Source: Ceratopteris richardii
Taxonomy: Eukaryota; Streptophyta; Polypodiopsida; Polypodiales; Pteridaceae
Direction of reading: 5' to 3'
Assembly (NCBI GenBank): GCA_020310875.1
Contig: CM035441.1
Location: forward strand, 90,222,495 to 90,286,494
DNA length: 64,000 bases
Part shown: piece after piece, positions 59,468-64,000 of the stretch
Numbering within the stretch: the stretch's first letter is position 1
How the letters are laid out: every line of letters begins with the position of its first letter
Position numbers and translations under genes: made by a program
The notes under the pieces: model-generated
Database searches by the model: none
What the model was told of the DNA's origin: nothing
The model's input: only the letters and a program-made list of their open reading frames with translations

Positions 59468-60151
59468 TGTTAGTATATGATCAATGTCTACCCCTCATGA
59501 TTGTATGCACATTTTGTAAGGCCCCCTTTATGAGGAGAAGCCAAGCGTGCATTACCCAATTGATGGGAATCCCAACTTGAATGTTGGATGAAGGTCATAT
59601 TGGAGCATGTAAGGTATTATAAGGAAAGGGAGTTACCAGGGTCCCCAATTGTGGGGTCCGGGGCAGCGGTGAGCAGCCCCGGCTGGGGGGTCCAAGGGGG
59701 CCAGCGGGCCCCCTGGTGGGGGTCCGGGGGCAGCACCCCCGGCACGACGGTAAAGGGAATATTCCATGGAATATTCCCTGTCGGAGTCAGAAATCATTTA
59801 TATTTGTTAGGTCGGTTCAACTAGTCTAAGCCGTGTATGGCAATTACGCGGGCGGTGGCCGCCCACGCTATACCGCCCATGTATAGCCGTCCATGGCAGG
59901 CCACCCATGATCCTATATATACATGACTTCTGCACTACCTAAGACACTGAGTTAAGCCAGCATACCTCTACCTTGTATCTCCCTATCTAGAGTTGTCTAG
60001 ATCACCATTTAAGCTCTACCTTGAGAACGCACGGGTGGACAACGCCATCATCTTTGTACTTGCTGCTAGTAGAAAATTGTTGAGATTCTCCTATATCTGT
60101 TATCTTCTCTGCTATTGCTCCTCTGTTATATTGCGTAACTATTGTCTTACA
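59468..60151 (+). repeat. 3' LTR of copia-4
   Basis: 684 bp; lacks one of the tandem G/C-rich units present in the 5' LTR. Otherwise differs by only a few substitutions by eye. Confidence 0.95.
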
Positions 60152-60894
60152 TTTCTCTCTAGTGCGTGTGTCCCTGTCTACGTCTCTCTCTTGTTTGTCT
60201 TCTATGTCAGGGGAGCAATAGATGGTGCTCTCTGACTACAATAGAAAAGATTTTGGAAACACACTTCTGATTACAACACCCACGAAGGAAAAACGATACA
60301 AGAATACGTGACTGATACAAGATATCCCACAACGCGGGACTGATAGGTATGAATAACTCGACTAGAGATGGTACAAGAGATCCCACAACCAGGGATCGTA
60401 AGTATGAAACAAGATATCTGGATTACAAAAACTCCCTTCTGGAAGATGAACTAGATACAAGGAATAACTAAACAAGATCTCATACTATGAGACTATAAGA
60501 GACAAGACTAGATCTCCAAGATACAAGACTAGACGAGACTAGAACAAGGAACAAGACATTAATAGGAACTGAACTTGGAGAGTACTTACTTGGTGGTCAT
60601 GACTCCTTGAGCTCCCAAGACTGGTATAGGAAAGACTCATTATGAATGTGGCCAACCCCTCCTTATATAGGTTTTCAACGGCGGTTCCCAAGGGCAATTG
60701 TCAGTTGATGATGTCAGCAAATCGATCAGGACCTCAAAATGTCAGAATTTAGCAAATAGATAGTGGATCTTAGGGTTTTGGCACGTTTTAGACACAATGG
60801 AAGCATTGGTTTCTCCTGATTCTGAACCAATCATGAGATATAGGATTCACATGGAATCTAAGCTTTAGGATGGTTTCCTTTGTCCATGACATCA

Positions 60895-61200
60895 CCTCGC
60901 CCTCAAGTGATGAGTTCCACCAGGAGCAGTCATGTTATCTGTTCTTGGCTTCATTGGATTTCTCTTATGGAATTCTAGAACCTTGATTGGTGCTCTCTGA
61001 AGCTTTTCTAAAGGTTCCCAAGTATGATCAGTGATGTCATACCCTTTCCAATGAGTAAGGTATTCCAATCTTCCTCGGGATATTCTAGAATCTAAGACAG
61101 GCTCAACTTCAAATTCTTCATGATCATCAATCTCGATAGGTGGTGAAGGACTAGATCTCTTCCCCCTCAATGGTGAAATCTGATATGGTTCCAATAAACC
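60895..61200 (-). pseudogene. Chromodomain remnant of gypsy Pol
   Basis: The minus-strand frame reads EFEVEPVLDSRISRGRLEYL, then THWKGYDITDHTWEPLEKL and VLEFHKRNP. This is the chromodomain found at the C-terminus of chromovirus integrases, with the aromatic residues of the methyl-lysine pocket largely kept (Y in LEYL, W in HWKGY, W in TWEP). The stop codon is formed by the first bases of the LTR. Confidence 0.9.
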
Positions 61201-61560
61201 CGAACTTGGATGCCACATCATTGTATCTATTAGGTTGCATACGGATGTACAACTTAACTTGCTGGAGAAATCCATGAAACTTTGTGCGATCCCCATCGAA
61301 CTTTTCTGGCATGCTAATCTCGGGATCCTTCTTAAATGATGTATTAGGTCATTGATTCACTTGAACACCCCCTTGATTTGCTTGAAGACTCCCAATTCAT
61401 TCTTGTAATTCTTAGAGGAGGGCACCTACATGCACTGGATGTCCCATCTCGACTTGTGGCTGTCGATGAGTAAGGTCCTCAACTTGTTGTTGGAGACTCT
61501 GAAGTGATGCTACAATCTATTCATAAGCATTTTCCATGATGTCTAGTCTTGGATAGAAGC
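61151..61560 (-). pseudogene. Gag fragment of the gypsy element
   Basis: The minus strand encodes PEKFDGDRTKFHGFLQQVKL and YIRMQPNRYNDVASKFGFIG, typical of plant gypsy Gag, then runs into a stop at 61151 in a phase different from the chromodomain frame. Upstream (toward 61560) are degraded Gag residues with stops. Confidence 0.82.
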
Positions 61561-61574
61561 TAGTCTTGCCAAAA

Positions 61575-61690
61575 TGTCACGGGAGCACTAGATTTTGCTC
61601 TCTGACTATAGTAGACAAGATTTCGGAAACACACTTCTGATTACAAGAACACCTACAAAGGGAAATCGATTGTAGCACTATCAAAGGAGA
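61575..61690 (-). repeat. Partial 5' LTR of the gypsy element
   Basis: Matches the end of the other LTR (60205-60300) until about 61665, then diverges, so the rest of this LTR has been lost. TTTTGGCAAGACTAGC follows on the minus strand as the presumed primer site; I cannot assign its tRNA. Confidence 0.75.
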
Positions 61691-61934
61691 GATGCACTGT
61701 GGTGCATCACTATCAAAATACTTCATTGGTATTAGAGTATTTTGAGGCAATAGATTTGTTCCTTTTGTGTGATGAAGTGAGCACCCCCCCAAGCTTTCTC
61801 CAAGGCTTACAACTAAGGCGGTGACCAAGGCATAGACCTTGGCATACCTTGGCATACCTTGTCATCCGAGTCACCGTTGGTGCCGTTGGCTGCGCGCGAG
61901 GGAGGACCTTGACGATCAAGGAATATAGAGGTTC

Positions 61935-61994
61935 TCGGTACTTCCCGGGAGGTCAACCATCCTAGTACTGTTCCCCCTAGATCTCGCTTAACCG
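61935..61994 (-). promoter_or_regulatory. 5S rRNA-derived block (Cassandra-like)
   Basis: On the minus strand, GTTAAGCG is followed after 15 nt by AGTACTAGGATGGTTGACC and then TCCCGGGAAGT. These are the A box and C box of the plant 5S rRNA internal promoter at exactly the native spacing (from memory of the plant 5S sequence; C box with one mismatch). The intermediate element is degraded. Cassandra TRIMs carry 5S sequence in their LTRs, so this is probably a Cassandra-type LTR remnant. A tRNA A-box-like TAGCTTAGTGG lies about 20 nt upstream on the same strand. LTR ends could not be fixed. Confidence 0.75.
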
Positions 61995-62049
61995 TGGCAA
62001 TCTCTTGCCACTAAGCTACACTCTTGTGGTGTTTGAAGTAGGGGAAAGA

Positions 62050-62760
62050 CTAAGGTTGACATTACCTTGAACATGTTTTGGTCCCTCAAAGCTTCATCCT
62101 TTGCTTTCAAAGCCTATTTTGGAAGCATTTTTGGGGTGTCTTTTGGAGCCATTTTGGAGTACTTCTACACAGATTTCTCTTCACATAGGTCCAAGAACAT
62201 CAAGAAGAGTGTTCTTTGTACTTCTCTGACAATAAATATCAACCTTTGGGGCTGTTTTCAGCCACACTCGTAAAACTATAGGTTTCTTGAAAGGTTTCAA
62301 TTTTGGTGGGAGCAGCTATTGCAAACTTTATGCAGCTTTTTTGAGCCTAAAACATCATAGTTGACAGACACTTGCAGGTGTTATTGGCTAGTTTTTGGGC
62401 TGTTTATTCAGCCTTTTAGTGTCATTTTACTGCATATATTGAGCACATACATACCATGTACGCTTTTGTGGATACTGCTTATGTACGTCCATGTGGTCAT
62501 TGATATAGCGGTTACATTCTTTGCATAAAGCCTTTTACGTTTGATAAAGAGGGTCGCGGTGAGGTCTTTTAAATTGGGAGACACCCAGATGTCGAAGTCC
62601 CTTTGGTGATGCAAGTGGAGGGCTTACGCAGCCTTGCCATAGGAGATGTATGATAGTTGTTCATAAGTGCTCGATAAGCCTAGTTGGCTTCTGTTGGGTT
62701 ACTCGTTATATGGAGTGGAGTCAATGATTCACTATGCAAGAAAACATGTGAGTACTTGCA
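62050..62760. other. Region without recognisable genes
   Basis: No coding motif or repeat pair seen. Confidence 0.45.
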
Positions 62761-63896
62761 GTTGTTGTTAGGATCTTGCTCACGCACATACAAAGATACG
62801 AACACAGAGAACACACAGAAAAATAGAGACAAGAAGAGACGAGACCGAACGCAATATTGGGTGCAATCTCCCCCCATGCACTTCGTTTTGACAGTCCACA
62901 GAGTGCATGTATTTATAGGAATTTTGATTACGTCGAAAAGAGTGGTTACAAGAGGGCACCTTCGAAAAGCAAGCGTAAAACTAGAAGTTGGTAACTTTTA
63001 CAGAAAGCCATTGCTTTGAATAACAGAAAGTGCGGTCTACAACGACCCTTATTCGAACCATTACTTTTCTAACAATAGAACCTTCTACGCAGGTTTATTT
63101 ACAAGCTAAATAATAATTATTCAGATTATTGATATCCGCCCTTTCACACCTTGCACGCTCCTCACGAACCTTTAACTGCTATATTAGAAACATCAGAAAC
63201 ACATTAATACATTAATAATATAACACTTTAACAATGCATTGTTCAATAATATACAACATACAATGCATTGTAATTGTTAGTGTTAAATTATTTTATCAAC
63301 TAAGGTCAGTTGCTTGTCAACTGAGAGGCAATGCATTGTAATTGTTAGTGTTAAATTATTTTATCAACTAAGGTCAGTTGCTTGTCAACTGAGAGGCATG
63401 TTGTATATTATTGAACAATGCATTGTTAAAGTGTTATATTATTAATGTATTAATGTGTTTTTGATGTTTCTAATATAGCAGCTAAAGGTTCGTGAGGAGC
63501 GTGCAAGGCATGAAAGGACGGATATCAATAATCCGAATGATTATTATTTAACTTGTAAATAAACCTGCGTAGAAGGTTCTATTGTTAGAAAAGTAATGGT
63601 TCGAATAAGGGTCGTTGTAGACCGCAGTTTCTGTTATTCAAAGCAATGGCTTTCTGTAAAAGTTACCAACTTCTAGTTTTACGCCTGCTTTTCGAAGCCG
63701 CCCTCTTGTAAACACTCTTTTCGACGTAATCAAAATTCCTATAAATACATGCACTCTGTGGACTGTCGAAACGGAGTGCATGGGGGGAGATTGCACCCAA
63801 TACTGCGTTCGGTCTCATCTCTTCTTGTCTCTATTTTTCTGTGTTTTTTTTGTGTTCGTATCTCTGTATGCGCGTGAGCAAGATCCTGACAACAAC
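62761..63896. repeat. Large inverted repeat of two head-to-head LTR-like arms
   Basis: Left arm 62761-63258 and right arm 63399-63896 are each 498 bp and reverse complements of one another with scattered mismatches. Each arm reads outward from TGTTGTATATTATTG to GATCCTGACA and holds an outward TATA (right arm CCTATAAATACATG at about 63739), so each looks like an LTR (TG...CA) with its start at the centre. The 140-bp centre consists of two direct 68-bp repeats (63262-63329, 63330-63397). The arms differ at enough sites not to be a simple read-through artefact. Confidence 0.88.
63262..63397. repeat. Tandem pair of 68-bp units at the palindrome centre
   Basis: The two units appear identical. 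Each contains CAGTTGCTTGTCAACTG, itself an inverted repeat. Confidence 0.92.
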
Positions 63897-64000
63897 AGTT
63901 TTATGATATTTTGACACTCGTCATATGCTCATTTTGCAAAGGATACTCTAGCAAAAGTTTTCCAGATTTTTGGTTTAGTCAACTATACAGTGGTCGATTT
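63897..64000. other. Window end, nothing recognised
   Basis: About 100 bp without a visible feature. Confidence 0.4.

Larger units (their letters stand above)
54655..60151 (+). mobile_element. Nearly complete Ty1/copia element (copia-4), mutated
   Basis: 5,497 bp with LTRs 54655-55372 (718 bp) and 59468-60151 (684 bp) starting TGTTAGTATATG and ending CTTACA. Perfect 5-bp duplication TTTCT (54650-54654, 60152-60156). Primer site TGGTATCAGAGCT at 55373; polypurine tract ending in GAGGGGGGG at 59455-59467. The LTRs differ mainly by one 34-bp indel in a G/C-rich island. Gag-pol has several disabling changes. A different copia lineage from copia-1 to -3, judged by its Gag and LTRs. Confidence 0.96.
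52258..60197 (+). mobile_element. Non-coding LTR element G, split by copia-4
   Basis: Left LTR 52258-52540 (starts TGTTGGCTATGAG). A primer-like TGGTATTAGAGC is at 52546. The interior 52558-54440 has no protein. A polypurine tract CAAGCTCAAGGGGGGGAT lies at 54433-54450. The right LTR runs 54451-54654 and continues at 60157-60197, interrupted by copia-4. Its last part is lost at the gypsy LTR boundary. The element inserted into the gag of copia-3. Non-autonomous and old. Confidence 0.82.
60205..61690 (-). mobile_element. Ty3/gypsy chromovirus deletion derivative
   Basis: Minus orientation. The 3' LTR covers 60205-60894 (in element direction TGATGTCATGG to CCCCTGACA) after a purine tract CTTGAGGGCGAGG. 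A partial 5' LTR (61575 to about 61690) matches the inner end of the first. Only about 680 bp lie between: a Gag fragment joined to the C-terminal chromodomain, with protease, RT, RNase H and integrase missing. Non-autonomous. Confidence 0.88.

Noticed and set aside
61935-61994. Intact 5S rRNA gene
   Set aside because: Only the promoter half is recognisable; the 5' half and the intermediate element are degraded.
62761-63896. Assembly artefact from a hairpin read
   Set aside because: The arms differ by multiple substitutions and the centre holds a separate direct repeat, so a simple fold-back read is unlikely, though not excluded.

Overview
This is eukaryotic nuclear DNA from a land plant. 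It is AT-rich, carries no conventional intact host gene that I can recognise, and consists almost entirely of layered transposable elements, microsatellites and broken gene copies. The evidence for a plant is an intron-less copy of the plant formamidopyrimidine-DNA glycosylase (FPG1/MutM type), Ty1/copia elements primed by initiator tRNA-Met (TGGTATCAGAGC), a 5S-rRNA-derived block like that in Cassandra elements, and telo-box (AAACCCTAA) motifs. The mix of a DUF7869-like transposon-type protein and Cassandra-like sequence makes me favour a large-genome non-seed plant such as a fern or lycophyte, but this is inference.

Layout. 1-1421: a 667-bp tandem repeat studded with near-perfect palindromes. 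1425-10087: a broken transposase-like gene split by a young, apparently intact 6,556-bp copia element (1710-8265, minus strand). 12950-13715: FPG1 retropseudogene. 14040-18959: a CACTA-like element filled with TATG/TG microsatellites, CT tracts and telo-box blocks; a very young 834-bp TRIM (16586-17419) sits inside it. 19202-24532: decayed copia. 25957-29452: a non-coding mosaic LTR element. 30460-37660: two copies of one duplicated block, with a second TRIM (32678-33237) and a 5'-truncated LINE (35810-37487). 38748-40905: small non-coding LTR element. 42940-44560: a second copy of an unknown gene fragment also seen at 33588-34440. 45147-45611: two related fold-back hairpins. 47562-49720: minus-strand coding remnants of unknown type. 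50638-61690: a nest of copia relic, non-coding LTR element, a nearly complete copia (54655-60151), and a gypsy/chromovirus deletion derivative. 61935-61994: 5S-derived block. 62761-63896: a 1.1-kb inverted repeat made of two head-to-head LTR-like arms.

How the parts relate. Insertion order can be read from target-site duplications: the main copia interrupts a reading frame that resumes in phase across its 5-bp duplication, the TRIM at 16586 interrupts one unit of the telo-box array, the mosaic element splits a tandem duplicate, and the copia at 54655 splits the right LTR of an older element.

Most interesting signal. The 140-bp LTRs of the TRIM family (16586, 17280, 26952, 32678, 33098) end in a tRNA-shaped module with exact tRNA spacing (T8, paired D-arm, 23 nt from position 26 to 48, U33, A37, T-loop). 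No TTTT occurs on the sense strand from the first LTR until the same TTTT in the second LTR, in three separate internal regions. This predicts short LTR retroelements transcribed end to end by RNA polymerase III with a tiny R region. A second LTR family in the window (25957/29005) carries an independent tRNA-like module, and a 5S-derived block lies at 61935.
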